DNA from: Nitzschia sp. pyKryTriq1
Lineage: Eukaryota; Bacillariophyta; Bacillariophyceae; Bacillariales; Bacillariaceae
DNA length: 64,000 nucleotides
Assembly (NCBI GenBank): GCA_956465555.1
Contig: OY101117.1
Coordinates: forward strand, 2,294,001-2,358,000
Direction: 5' to 3'
Shown here one piece after another: positions 54,151 through 64,000 of this stretch (positions are counted from its first letter, which is position 1; each line of letters begins with the position of its first letter). The notes beneath the pieces are model-generated. The model was not told the origin of the DNA, searched no databases, and was given only the letters and a program-made list of their open reading frames with translations. A program made the translations under genes and the position numbers.

Positions 54151-55854
54151 CTATGCGATCTCTGGCAATCCCACTTTGCCTGGTTTATGCGATTCCTTAA
54201 GCTCCAAATCATCAGTCTTGTCCATATTTTCCTTGCCTTTTCCACCGAAGCAGTAGGTGATGTAGATACCGGTCACAGACACGATTCCAAAAACAACGTA
54301 GATAAGACCCGGAGCATACGTGCCAAATTTGTCAAAGAGTACCGTCGCTATGGCCGGCGAGAAGCCGCCTACGACTGCGTGAGAGATATCATACCCCAGA
54401 GACGCCGAGGTGAGTCGAACCTCAGGCGAGAAATTCTCGACTAGCCAAGCGCAGAGCGGCCCTCCGAAGAAGCTCAAAAGAACACCCAGGACAAGCTGAC
54501 ACATAAAAGCCACGAACGAGTTTCCTTTCGAAATCATAATCAATAGAACCGGACCGAGACCAGTCAAGGCAACACCAGAAAATGTCATCATTCGGACTCG
54601 ACCCGTACGATCACTTATCGCCCCAGCAACAGGAAGCATGAACGTCATACCGATGAGCATGCTGCATGCATTGATCCAGAACGCGCCTTTGATAGGTGGG
54701 TCCAAGAGCTCTTCCATGTAGATAGCCATCCAGACAAAAGAGACATAAAAGCCGGCGGCCCAAAGCATGGGAGTCAACGCAGTGCTAAGAAGGGCGAGAC
54801 GGTTTCCTCTGGACAAGGCGACTTTGATGGGATTCGTAATTATCGAATCTTGTCGATCATAGACCCCGGCCGTCGTATGCACCTCTGTACCATAGACTCT
54901 CAAATACCAAGCTACAGCAGCAATCAGAATACCAGAAAAGAATGGGATGCGCCAGCCCCAGGCAAGCAATTGCTCCTCCGTAAGAACTTGACGTAATAAC
55001 GCACCGGACAAGTTTCCTAGAAGAGTTCCAACATTGGCCGCCGTCTTCAAGTCAAGCAAGCGATGAGATATGAGATAAGTTTGATTATGTAGAGCCATTC
55101 GTAGCAGCAGTAGAACAAGCACTCACCATTGGAAGACTGCCATAGTATCCCCATGTGCTAGGATGACGCTTTTCCACGGTGTAGACCAAAGATGCAGGCA
55201 GCTGTCCTCCGACCGAAATGCCCTGAAATATACGGCAAAGCACTAGAAGAACAATTGCCCAAACTCCAGCTCTCTCGTAGGTTGGCAGACACCCCATCAA
55301 TGTCGTTGGGATCGCCATCAAAAAGAGCGATCGAGTCAAGGCAGTCTTTCGACCGTGCTTGTCTCCGACGTAACCTATGATCAACCCCCCTATGGGACGT
55401 GCAATGAACGCACCACCAAATATGCAAAAACTTTTAACCAAGTTGGCATTTTGATCGTCCGCGGGAGCTGGAGGGAAGAATACCTGGGCGATAATATCTA
55501 TTTACCAGTAAAGAATGCAAAATTTTGTCAGAACACACCACCTGCAATTCGCACAAGCCTCCGTTTTGCAGTTCGATCGATCCCACGCACCGGAAAAGTA
55601 CCCAAATAGGGCGAAGTCACTGGATAGAAGGGAAAGCGTCAGTTGCTACGATTTCGTATATGATCTCGCAAACACCCATAAAGGGCAAATGCCTACAGTA
55701 CCGGTACTTACTACCACTCAAGCACGTTCCCCATGACGCCCGCGATGGTGTTATACCATGTTTCAACTTCGACGATGTCCGCCGTCTCTGTTTCTGGTTC
55801 AGGCTCCTCCTTGGGGACCTGGCTAAGGTTCGTCTTTCCGGCTGTTTCAGTCAT
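54151..55854 (-). CDS. MFS transporter, metabolite:H+ symporter (ProP/proline-betaine-like) family
   Basis: Four exons, 55854-55712, 55619-55591 (only 29 bp), 55497-55127 and 55044-54151, give 478 residues. The microexon is required: it supplies YDFALFGYFSD, the first-helix motif of the family, bridging NVLEW and IIAQVFFPPA. Other landmarks are the loop GYVGDKHGRKTAL (MFS D-x3-GRK), RIFQGISVGGQLPASLVYTV, WGWRIPFFSG (a hallmark of this family) and GAISDRTGRVRMM. Twelve membrane helices fit. The N- and C-termini are cytosolic and charged. Bacterial relatives import proline, betaine or dicarboxylates with protons. The substrate is not readable here; osmolyte uptake is plausible alongside the BCCT gene. 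Confidence 0.9.
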
Positions 55855-56457
55855 GGTGCTACTACGATACTTTAGAGAGTAGTTCTTTACCGATCGTTGC
55901 AACAAACACAACGGAGCTTGCAATGAGCATTGAGATGGTGGGACTGCGGAGAGAACCAGTTGTACGAGTAACCGCGGTAACCGGTGGGGGGTTTTCGAGG
56001 GGTGATTTTTGATTTGATTTTGAATGTTGTGACCGGTGACGCGGGCCCAAGCTGGTATGATACCAGCTGTTTTGTTGGATCCGATCTTTTTGCAGACAGT
56101 AGACGAGTGCGAGCCGGGTGCCGCGTGCTTCTTGTTCTTTCGTTGTTTTTTCGTCTGTAGTCGCTCGTCAAAGGACTACCTCGACCACTTCCAGTATTAC
56201 AACATTCTTACTTCGTACCAGGGACAGTACAGTAGACTACTTCGTACGAGTACTGTACTCCACTTTTTACTACCGAGTAGATAGTGGCTACTCTACTCTC
56301 TACTAGTATTAGTAGATTAGCTCTGCACGTAGCTCTCTAGAGTAGAATAGCTAATACTGTACCAGCTCCAGGGATGAAGTCTCCTTTAGTTCTCTACGAG
56401 TCGTTCTCGTCGTCATTCTCTACGTGAAGAACATGTCGTCTACACATACATCAATCG
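55855..56457. other. Intergenic, TAC/TAG-rich
   Basis: About 600 bp with CGTACGAGTACTGTAC-type words near 56240-56256 and CTCTACTAGTATTAGTAG palindromic low complexity near 56295-56315. No gene is seen. Confidence 0.5.
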
Positions 56458-58383
56458 TCAAGCAAGGAGAACATCGAGGTATTTCTCGTCTATTCCCAAA
56501 CCAAGGACAGGAGTGGGATTTCGTTCAGACGTATCGTAAAAAATCAGACTGTACCTGTCACCCCCTTCCCATGTGCGGACGTAATGGACATGGCGACCGT
56601 CTACTCTGGCGATCCGATTCTGGGTCGTAACGACATTGACGATTTCTTGTCCTGAAGCGTCCCTTCCTTCTACACACAGCTCGCCACCCGGACCAAAATT
56701 TCCAAGAGAAACAGCATATTGAAAAGTTTGGTCCCTGTGGTCAATGTGAGGAGAGGCCACGAAGTTCTTAGTGACAGCAACCCCACTGTAAAAGTAGTTG
56801 GGGTCAACCTGATCCATGAGTTCATGACAGGCGTCTCTCAAGTCTCCATAAAATCGATCTATAGAGACATTTGTTTGTAAGACCAAATATCGTTCGGACG
56901 CCAGTCCGGTGCGTTCGTTCCTAGCGGGCCAGCGAAGCGATTCGAGAATCCCAACAAGCTTGTCCCGGATCTCCGATGGGATGGGACGGCCCTGCCGTTT
57001 CACAAACACGCGTGATCCCTCTTCCAACGAGTAGAGTTCCACCAGTCTCAACAGAAGCGCTTCCGTTGCATCGCCATTGACCGAGGCGTCGCTGTTGTGG
57101 ACAGCTTCAATATATTTGGCACTATCGACCAATTTTGATTCAAAAGACATAATCCTCCGTCGGATCTCATCAGGCTCTAACGGTCTGAGTTGGTCAATCA
57201 ACGGAGGATCTTGGCCCGCAACTTGCAACCTTTCGTCACACATTTCATTCCAGGCTGCAGTCACCGTGTCGGAATTTTCAGCTGCACGAACTTTAAGTAC
57301 GAAAGAGTCCAAATCTTCCCCTCTTTCTTTCTCTTTTTCCTTGCCTTGCCGCTGCAAGCATTGATCGGGGTCCACCGCTTGCCCATCTAAAGATTGGAGT
57401 ATCCTTTGAGATTCTTTGGCGTCCCGAAAGACCAAAATAGCGTAGCCATGGTATATTCCACCTCGGGATTTTTTGTAGCCCTTTCTTACCACTCGTTTGA
57501 TCCATGGTGTAGGTACATCTCGAGGAAGATAGTGAAACAAAACGGAACGAAGATAAGAGAACTGTTTTCGGGGACTGGTCCATGGAAAGGGCAAGTCGCC
57601 GACCCATAGGCATTTTTCCACTTCGGCATGCCGTGCCGTTTGGCCCTTGAACCTTCTATTTCCCCTTCTTGCCATTAACTCCTCTTGTCGTCTCCTGGTT
57701 TCGATCACACTGGGAGGCTCCTCAATCTCTTGCCCAGACGCAAAAATGGCAGTTCCGCACCCACTTGTGGCATCGCGTAAATGTCGAAACACGTGATTTC
57801 TAGAGGGAAAGACCTTTTGGCAGAATTTGCAGGTCGTGTTGGACGATGAAACGAAAGATTGGGGTGTGGATACATCAGGAATAGCAAGGTCCACAGGACT
57901 GTGTACGTCGTCCAGTAATATTGGATGGGAAGGAGGCTCCTTGACCATTTTCCATGTCTTGAGGCGGTCGTCGATCTCAACTCCCATTGCCTCCAAGGCG
58001 TGTTGGATTTGATCGGAGCGGTCGAATTGTCGTGTTGCTCGAAATGCTATCCTCTCTTGTACTTTGGTCTCAACCAAACCTTGTTGAGAATCGGTCAAAG
58101 TAATAGATTCATTCGGCAACTGCCGATACGGAATCCAGGCCTGTGAATGCTTGATGCGAGCTTTGCTTATCGTTGATGGATCCGGTATGGCTCCAAGCGA
58201 CGGCAGCAACGACGAGATTTCTCCATGATCGTCACCATCATCATTCGCAAGGCAATTCAATGGCAATTGGTCGGTGCATTCTCTTAGGACCTCCTGAAGC
58301 ATTGTCGTTACGCCAATACCTGGTGTCCGGAGCCACACTTCACGGACAGCCTGGTCTACCCAATCTCTGCTCCGTTGATTCAT
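56458..58383 (-). CDS. CysRS-like / zinc finger / RRM-like / 2OG-oxygenase-like multidomain protein
   Basis: A single-exon frame of 641 residues. Residues about 110-146 (RIAFRATRQFDRSDQIQHAL, then GVEIDDRLKTW) match the C-terminal helical part of cysteinyl-tRNA synthetases. Residues 185-209 form a C2HC finger: Cys185-x2-Cys188-x12-His201-x7-Cys209. Residues about 257-335 resemble an RRM fold (KCLWVGDLPFPW, YHGYAILVFRDAKESQRIL). Residues about 525-618 look like an Fe(II)/2OG double-stranded helix with His546-x-Asp548 (SPHIDHRDQ), a distal His at 598 or 600, and Arg610 (DRYSLIFYD). The mix of RNA-related parts and a dioxygenase suggests RNA or tRNA modification; that is inference. No organelle leader is seen. 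The last module could be structural if the iron site is incomplete. Confidence 0.82.
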   Translation of the reverse strand: MNQRSRDWVDQAVREVWLRTPGIGVTTMLQEVLRECTDQLPLNCLANDDGDDHGEISSLLPSLGAIPDPSTISKARIKHSQAWIPYRQLPNESITLTDSQQGLVETKVQERIAFRATRQFDRSDQIQHALEAMGVEIDDRLKTWKMVKEPPSHPILLDDVHSPVDLAIPDVSTPQSFVSSSNTTCKFCQKVFPSRNHVFRHLRDATSGCGTAIFASGQEIEEPPSVIETRRRQEELMARRGNRRFKGQTARHAEVEKCLWVGDLPFPWTSPRKQFSYLRSVLFHYLPRDVPTPWIKRVVRKGYKKSRGGIYHGYAILVFRDAKESQRILQSLDGQAVDPDQCLQRQGKEKEKERGEDLDSFVLKVRAAENSDTVTAAWNEMCDERLQVAGQDPPLIDQLRPLEPDEIRRRIMSFESKLVDSAKYIEAVHNSDASVNGDATEALLLRLVELYSLEEGSRVFVKRQGRPIPSEIRDKLVGILESLRWPARNERTGLASERYLVLQTNVSIDRFYGDLRDACHELMDQVDPNYFYSGVAVTKNFVASPHIDHRDQTFQYAVSLGNFGPGGELCVEGRDASGQEIVNVVTTQNRIARVDGRHVHYVRTWEGGDRYSLIFYDTSERNPTPVLGLGIDEKYLDVLLA

Positions 58384-59737
58384 TTCAGGACGATGTGATA
58401 GAGACTATTATCGCTATCGTCGCCAGCAGACTTCCAATGGCCAAATGATGTGTTGTCGATAGCTACTAGTAGAGAACGTGGCGGAGAAGAGTAGTTCCAA
58501 GCGAGAAAAACGAAATGTGATGCGAAATGCGAAATGACAAATGAGAAAGATGAAAGATGAATGCAAAATATTGCAAAGATGAAAAGATCTTTTTGAACTT
58601 TGAACGGCTCACGGACTCAAGTCTGTCGTGCGTGCGGGAGCGAAAATACCGGTACGACTTGATCGGACGACTACTCCTCCTCATTCAATCCGCCCTGGCG
58701 GCGTCAAATCTGGTGGCCAAACCGGTACCAGTGCAGTATGTACGAAGTAGTCTACTAGAGAGAGCTAGTAGAGTTATCTTCTAGTGATACATCGAGAGTA
58801 GAGACACTTTTGTCTCCTTCTACGACTCCGAGTTTGCGAACTACTCATACACTACTACTAGAGAGACGAGAGAGAGAGAGAGAGAGAGTTGGTGGGAGGG
58901 GAGTCAAACACGGGAAAAAATGTGCTGCTGGTGCTGGGTTTGAAACGGGATTGCTTTTTCCCACCTGCTTGTGTATGTTCAATGCAATGTGGACTAGTCT
59001 ACAGTATGATACGAACCGGATTGCTCCAAGAAAGAGGAACATGTTCCACCATGATGTTTTTTTGGTCTTGGATTTATCGCGGCGTGGATTACGAAGTACA
59101 GGTACAGTAGCTACCAGTACATAGTACGAGTACTCGTACAGTACTTGGCGGGAAGATTTGGTTTTTAGGTTTCATCAGGCTGTCCCCGCCGTCGCAGATA
59201 CTCATAGAGAACCAACCCATCGGCATTGAAGTGACATTCGAAGTTATGTGTGCCGATGGATCGACTCAAACAACAGTCTGACCACCGGTCAAAGATTTTT
59301 TGTGAAATTACGTGACACATGGACAAAAAAATGATCGATATTCTTGTCTTTACCGTAACGACAGACAGAATTTTTCTTTGGTTTGAAACAATTTTTGCCA
59401 GTCGTGTAGCCAACATTGGGAGTGCTGGCTAAATTTGTCGATACTTAGGGACGAACGGAGCTTCGAGTGCGCAAGCATTCTAAACTTTGATAATTTTTCT
59501 ACAGATCCTAAGTTATGTATGAAGATTTTTGTGACAGCGACTCATGGGACTCGTCCATGTGCATCGCCAAGTTCTGAGTACCTGGTACTGGTAGGTCGGC
59601 GAGATTGAAATTGAATTATTACTACGATGACATCGTTCCCACAATTTTGTCTTTCGTATTCCAGCAGGATCAAGTTGGAGGAGTAGATTATATTTTATAC
59701 ACATATTCAATCTTTCGTTCGACGTTTCAGCCAAACC
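58384..59737. other. Intergenic, 1.35 kb
   Basis: It has CCGGTACGA near 58648, CCGGTACCAG near 58721, a GA dinucleotide run at about 58866-58888, and GTACGAGTACTCGTACAGTAC near 59123-59143. The minus frame at 59165-59416 (83 codons) has no recognisable features. Confidence 0.5.
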
Positions 59738-60417
59738 ATGAGATCGTATACCGTGTTACTTGCCGTTCTATTCTGCTTTGCATCGAATGCTGCTGCTGGA
59801 TCTGACCTGCAAGTCGAAGAAAGTGTTCGACGAAAAGCTTGTGAGTGGACGATGCCAACTTGTTGCCACGGTGGTTGTAGAACTGTCGACATTGTGATCA
59901 CGCTAACGAATTATTTTCTTTTTATCATTCAGCTACAGTCACATCGGCTCCCACATCGACTCCCAAGCCTCCGCCAAAGAAACCCAAAAAACCCGTCACG
60001 ACGGCCTCGAACCCATCCTCAGTGAGTAGTGGATCGGAGTCAGGGTCAACGGAAGGTTCTGGTGCAACCGGTAAATCATCCAGTACTTCTAGTAGCGGTG
60101 GGACGGTTGAAAGTAGTGGCGGGTCATCTGGCGGTCTCAGCGCTTCCACGTCGCTGGCAGAAGTTGCCACGACTCCTGCCAAAAGGACGGGCACTTTGGT
60201 TTTCTTGGGGGTGGCGGCTGTGGCCGGGGTCGCCGTTGCTGCTGCAACAGTTCCAAAGCGAAGAGTCGAAGCTCCTGCCCACCCACTGAAAGGGGCACTG
60301 AATCGAAGAATTAATCTGTTTTCCCATCTAGCAAATCATGCCAATGACCACACGGCCCGGCCACCAAGACGAGGTGAAGATGGTGGATATGTCAATGCCG
60401 ATGACATTATTGTTTGA
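59738..60417 (+). CDS. Small Ser-rich type I membrane protein with HPLKG cytosolic tail
   Basis: Two exons, 59738-59840 and 59933-60417 (92-bp intron, T|CT junction), give 195 residues. MRSYTVLLAVLFCFASNAAA is the signal peptide. The ectodomain is a Lys/Pro stretch (TPKPPPKKPKKPVTTAS) followed by Ser/Gly/Thr repeats without Cys. One Ala/Val membrane helix (GTLVFLGVAAVAGVAVAAAT) and KRR stop-transfer residues precede HPLKGALNRRINLFSHLANH. This tail aligns with HPLKGSLGKRMKLFDRLAP of the protein at 51.3 kb, making the two members of one local family with unrelated ectodomains. It probably acts at the cell surface or in a secretory vesicle; the tail is a candidate sorting or partner-binding signal. 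Confidence 0.78.
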
Positions 60418-60881
60418 GCATGCTTCTTTTCCCATAAACGGCTGTACAAAACAGTGACTTGTACCATTATTGCCTCCTCTTTCATTCATACGTCTAGCTT
60501 TGTATAACTCGGTGCCCGAGCAAGCTAGCACTTGTATCCTCTACTATCCGTCGACCACCTCTCTCTACAACTATTCATACGTACGTAGAGAACTGAATGA
60601 ATCTACGGCAAAATCAGATCGCGAGCCCTAGCTCCTAGCAGCACAGCAGGATGCTGGTACTAGTGTTGGAAGAAAGAAGCATCGATCGCCAGCATCGTCA
60701 TCTTTGAACATTAACGGAGAAGCTTTTCACAACAAAAAAACAGTATTCAGTATTTTATTGCATTTTCGTATGAGCTATTCCTGCCGAAATGTTGGATGAT
60801 GGCATGACAGATGTTGCCTCACCCACGACTATCACACGAAGAATCCTAGTAGAGTCCCAGCCAGTACAGTATGGCTTGGGT
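60418..60881. other. Intergenic between convergent 3' ends
   Basis: About 460 bp without a supported gene. An AACAAAAAAACAGTATTCAGT stretch near 60732 may lie in the minus gene's 3' UTR. Confidence 0.5.
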
Positions 60882-61613
60882 TTATTTCTCTTCAGGCGAG
60901 TCTCCAGACAAATCTGGGCCGTTAGTTGCGAGGCACGCAAGACCGGCAACCGCCCAGAAGACGACGGCAGAAATGCCCAATCGCATTCCCATACCGAATA
61001 CACAATCACTCTGGAACTGATCTCCGACGGAAGGAGTATTTTCTTCCATGTACTGAACAACAGGGTTGTTAGTGCAGATGTAAGAGTCCATAATCTTCAA
61101 TCCAACACCCTGCAAAATGGAGCATACAATGAAGCACAGCCCAAAAAACTTCCAAATCATTGGATTTGGGCTGCCGGCGCACAGCGCTACACCATTGCCA
61201 ATCAATGCAATTCCACCGATGACAGGCACAGTGATAGCAATTCTTTCCAGGGTTTGCATCAATTTGTCCGTCTCGTAGTCAAATCCAAAGTCGTCACTAA
61301 GGACCTTGTACGGCTGGCAGACACTGACGGCGTAGATGGCTTCAGATGTTTGTACAAATCCCACAGTTTTATAGGCGAAAACCCCTGCTTCAATGATGGC
61401 ACCAGCAGTCGAAACGATCTCGACGGTGCGACAGTTGATCAACGCCGATGTACCAAACGTTATGGCCATGAGCGAAAAGGCCATCGGAACGAACTGGAGA
61501 GCGGAACTGCATGATTGCCAAAATAAAAAACAGCAAAGGGACGATTATCCGTGTCAGATGTCTTCAGGGAGGGACTATCAGAAACGATCATGTGATGAAA
61601 TATCGTACCTCAT
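60882..61613 (-). CDS. Four-TM membrane protein, unknown
   Basis: The main exon is 61506-60882. I propose a 5-bp first coding exon 61613-61609 (ATG AG) spliced over a 102-bp GT-AG intron, giving MSSALQFVPMAFSLMAITFG and 209 residues in all. If the tiny exon is wrong, translation starts at ATG 61484 (200 residues). Four hydrophobic helices are visible: MAFSLMAITFGTSALINC, ITVPVIGGIALIGNGVALC, IWKFFGLCFIVCSILQGVGL and LGISAVVFWAVAGLACLA. Cys residues recur in loops (SVCQPYKV, SYICTN, QSDCVFGMGMR). The layout is tetraspan- or claudin-like but without a CCG motif. I recognise no named family. Confidence 0.65.
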
Positions 61614-63129
61614 GGTGATTTCGCAAGATAATTTTTTAATTCAAAGACGACGGTCGAAACTAAAAAGTGACAACAGCCGGTGTGGGTGTTCGGATATCGT
61701 ATATTGTACCATTGGATATCTGTATGATACCTGGTACTTCCTTACTGTACCAGTCCGGTACCGCCGGTACAGCACTCGTAGTACTTGTACAGTTCAAGTA
61801 TGTCGCCCGCCTATTGCTTGCTTGGGTGCAGTCAAAATGGCGAAGCCCAAAAAATAGTCCATCCGAAGCCTTCTGCAAAGAATGGCGAAGTCGTACAGTA
61901 TCTGTTGATATTCGTGTACCCGGATGTAGCCGTTTATCCCGACACATCACAAAGCCACAGAAAGTGTCGCCACTCACTTCTTGTTTGGGGACTTCATCAT
62001 TCGACGACGACTCGAATGTTGACGACAAAGGAAGACGATGCCATAATAATATCTCCTACCGGTATATTGGAATAGAACTGAAGACGAGCCTTGTTGAGAC
62101 GTCTGGTTGTACTTTGGGGACTTGATCATCCCTGCGGTAAGAGGGCTCAAGATGCATCATTTCTTCGCTCAATTAAAAGCTTGTACCCGATCATGGAGGG
62201 TAGTCCAGGACGGCACAATGCCAGCGAAGCTACTTTACAAGTGTGGATCCCGAGGAAGGAGCTAGCTACTACTACGATGCGGTCATTTCCATCCGTATCG
62301 GAGCTTGCGCAGCTCGGCAAGCCAGCAATAAGAAGTATGCAAATGATGTTGCCCACCTTCGAGCAAGCAATACAATCATCTCAGCTTTCTGGGGCATCGG
62401 GACAAATAATAAGCTACCAGAGGAAATTCGTGGGAAATTGAATTTTTAAAGGGAGCTCACCGAAGTACACAGTTTTCAATTTGCTTCCAGCAGATGGGTC
62501 CTCTGAACAATTCAGTATCACGGACACTTTGGAAGTCGCCCCAGACATACAAAGCGCTGACCAGTTTTTTGGCGCTGACTGGACATCAGTCGCTGATTTT
62601 GTTTATCAGGATTGGATGCTATATCCTCGTCGCAACGGGAAGCATACCTGGAGAGTCAAAGTTTTCGGACCCGCCAACCAAAGCTGCCTCAAGATAGACA
62701 AGAGCTTGTTGCCGCGTCGTCGCTTGCTTCGCCTTCAAAAGTGTGCCCAGGTGCACGGTGGAGGAACACTTTCTGGGTATGCTACTGAACAGGTCGGTAC
62801 GCAACCGTGATACGTAAATGCAGAGGATGGTCGCCCATTCCCAATGATGTGCCGAATCCGTTGTACTCGTAATTGATAAAATCCAATGCAAACATAGAGA
62901 ACGGAAAGCAATCTGAATACTGACTTGTACTCCAGTAATGTAAGAATTTCACTCAATACTTTAGAGCTATTCGTACTCTGGATGATCGAACTACGGTTCC
63001 TGCTCGTTCTTTTGGAGCATTCAGTTCTACGTTCGTCATTCTCTCAGCCTTTTCATCAATAATATTTCTAAAATCCATTATTCTCACGTATCAAAAACGA
63101 AAATCGAGCCTACTCGTGCTTTGGCTATT
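61614..63129. other. Intergenic, 1.5 kb
   Basis: It has GTACCAGTCCGGTACCGCCGG near 61747-61767. Open frames occur on both strands at 62091-62810, but none starts well, splices well or resembles a family. A short minus-strand stretch near 62790-62893 (FALDFINYEYNGFGTSLGMG) could be an isolated exon or relic. Nothing else is supported. Confidence 0.4.
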
Positions 63130-64000
63130 TCAGTCCAGCCACTGCAAGATGAATACAGGGATTGGGCATCGCTTCTCCTCTTGGATGTGTTCCGGGTGGA
63201 AGCTGCTAACTTGAACTTTATCCTTGATGCTCGGAATAGTCGAAATGATGTTTGATACTTCCATGGCAAATTTTTCCAGACTGGTAGCACTCGAAGTCAC
63301 AAAGTTCGGCATGACCAGGTATTGCCTCTTTTGTGCACCAGCATCCATTTGGGCCTCGGCAGATACACCATATTGAGTGGTCTGCATTGCGAGGTTTGTA
63401 AAGACAAATTCATAGGCCTCGTCAACGTGCGGCGTATCGGTCGTGGTAAAGGCGCAGGCAGTAATGTCGAATTTCGGATCATTTTCCGCAACCCAATTCT
63501 GAGCCACGGAGAGGGGGGTGACCGAGCTGACGGTTTCAATATGAGAGCCGATGGAATCGTAAAATCCCCCATCTTTCTGCAAAGTCGACTTTGAGAATAG
63601 TGCTTCCAAATTCTGGATAAATTCCGAATCGATAGGCTCGTCAACGTCCTCGATAGGATTGGGGGTTTCGGGTCCCGAAGGTGGAGGTGGAGTGAACTCT
63701 GGCGGTGCCATGGCACGAACCTCGACCACGACCGACGGATAGGGACTTTGGCGGGCTTGGAGTCGTCGTTTCTTGTATTCTTGTAGATTCAAATCGACTT
63801 CTCCTGACTCCTCTTCCTCCTGCAACTCCTTCAATTCTTGTTCGGGAGTCTTCTGACCAAAGCCAGGATGCAAGTGGGCGCAGTTGACCGAAACACTGTA
63901 AAGAAAGAAAGAAATGGGGAAACATTTTTGTCGTCAGCGAAAACAGAACCGAGGACAACCATTTCTACATACTTGTTGATGCGAGATATTGAAATGAGCC
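63130..64000 (-). CDS. DUF1415-like protein, 5' partial
   Basis: Exon 63895-63130 is joined to an edge exon 64000-63973 (77-bp intron, AA|T junction). The junction reads RINNVSVNCAHLHPGFG; the true start lies beyond the window. About 264 residues are visible. Conserved-looking blocks are KTPEQELKELQEEEESGEVD, NLQEYKKRRLQARQSPYPSV and VVEVRAMAPPEF, then TPHVDEAYEFVFTNLA, YLVMPNFVTSS and VQVSSFHPEHI, ending PIPVFILQW. The order TPH, VFTNLA, PNF and SFHP resembles DUF1415, a family seen in bacteria and algae, but the likeness is moderate. Targeting cannot be judged without the N-terminus. No function is assigned. Confidence 0.7.

Noticed and set aside
62091-62810. Overlapping plus-strand frames that could form a gene
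   Set aside because: No coherent splice joins, no conserved blocks, and equally open frames on the other strand.

Overview
The window is nuclear DNA of a photosynthetic stramenopile, almost certainly a diatom. It encodes a fucoxanthin-chlorophyll light-harvesting protein, several plastid precursors with an N-terminal hydrophobic signal followed by a conserved Phe (bipartite diatom-type targeting), and nucleus-encoded mitochondrial proteins. GT-AG introns are mostly about 80-150 bp. I cannot name the species from sequence alone.

Layout. 0-9 kb: a 5'-truncated BCCT osmolyte transporter, a fucoxanthin-chlorophyll protein, and a seven-exon nardilysin-like M16 metallopeptidase. 9.8-18.3 kb: a KIX-like protein, an intronless LicD/cytidylyltransferase/2-oxoglutarate-oxygenase fusion, a small plastid membrane protein, a plastid inorganic pyrophosphatase and a DUF1995 plastid protein. 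18.8-25.1 kb: a surface-type membrane protein, a LINE endonuclease fragment, an unknown helical protein and a 947-bp foldback element with about 300-bp terminal inverted repeats. 25.4-29.4 kb: a plastid folate/biopterin-type transporter, convergent with the mitochondrial ATP synthase alpha subunit. 30.7-41.6 kb: conserved unknown proteins, a patatin lipase, a signal-peptide/TM protein, a flavin monooxygenase with ankyrin repeats, a mitochondrial carrier and a Cys-rich zinc protein.

41.7-46.4 kb is the mobile island. A Mutator-like element with identical-looking 147-bp TIRs carries a truncated FAR1/MULE transposase on the plus strand and, on the minus strand, a seven-exon accessory gene. That gene has a C2HC finger created by splicing and tandemly duplicated Lys/Asp/Glu-rich exons. 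A decayed Copia fragment abuts it.

46.8-64 kb: a SANT-domain protein, Tim9, three signal-peptide/TM proteins (two sharing a cytosolic HPLKG tail), an MHS-type MFS transporter with a 29-bp microexon, a CysRS-like/zinc-finger/RRM/2OG-oxygenase fusion, a four-TM protein and an edge-truncated plastid-type unknown.

Genes are dispersed and individually promoted; no operon logic applies. Links between them are organellar (light harvesting, pyrophosphatase, DUF1995 and folate transport in the plastid; ATP synthase, Tim9 and a carrier in the mitochondrion) and osmotic (BCCT and MHS transporters). Intergenic DNA is unusually rich in the palindrome TACCGGTA and in TAC/TAG/ACTAGT low-complexity tracts. 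All exon models are by eye from splice signals, phase and family conservation.
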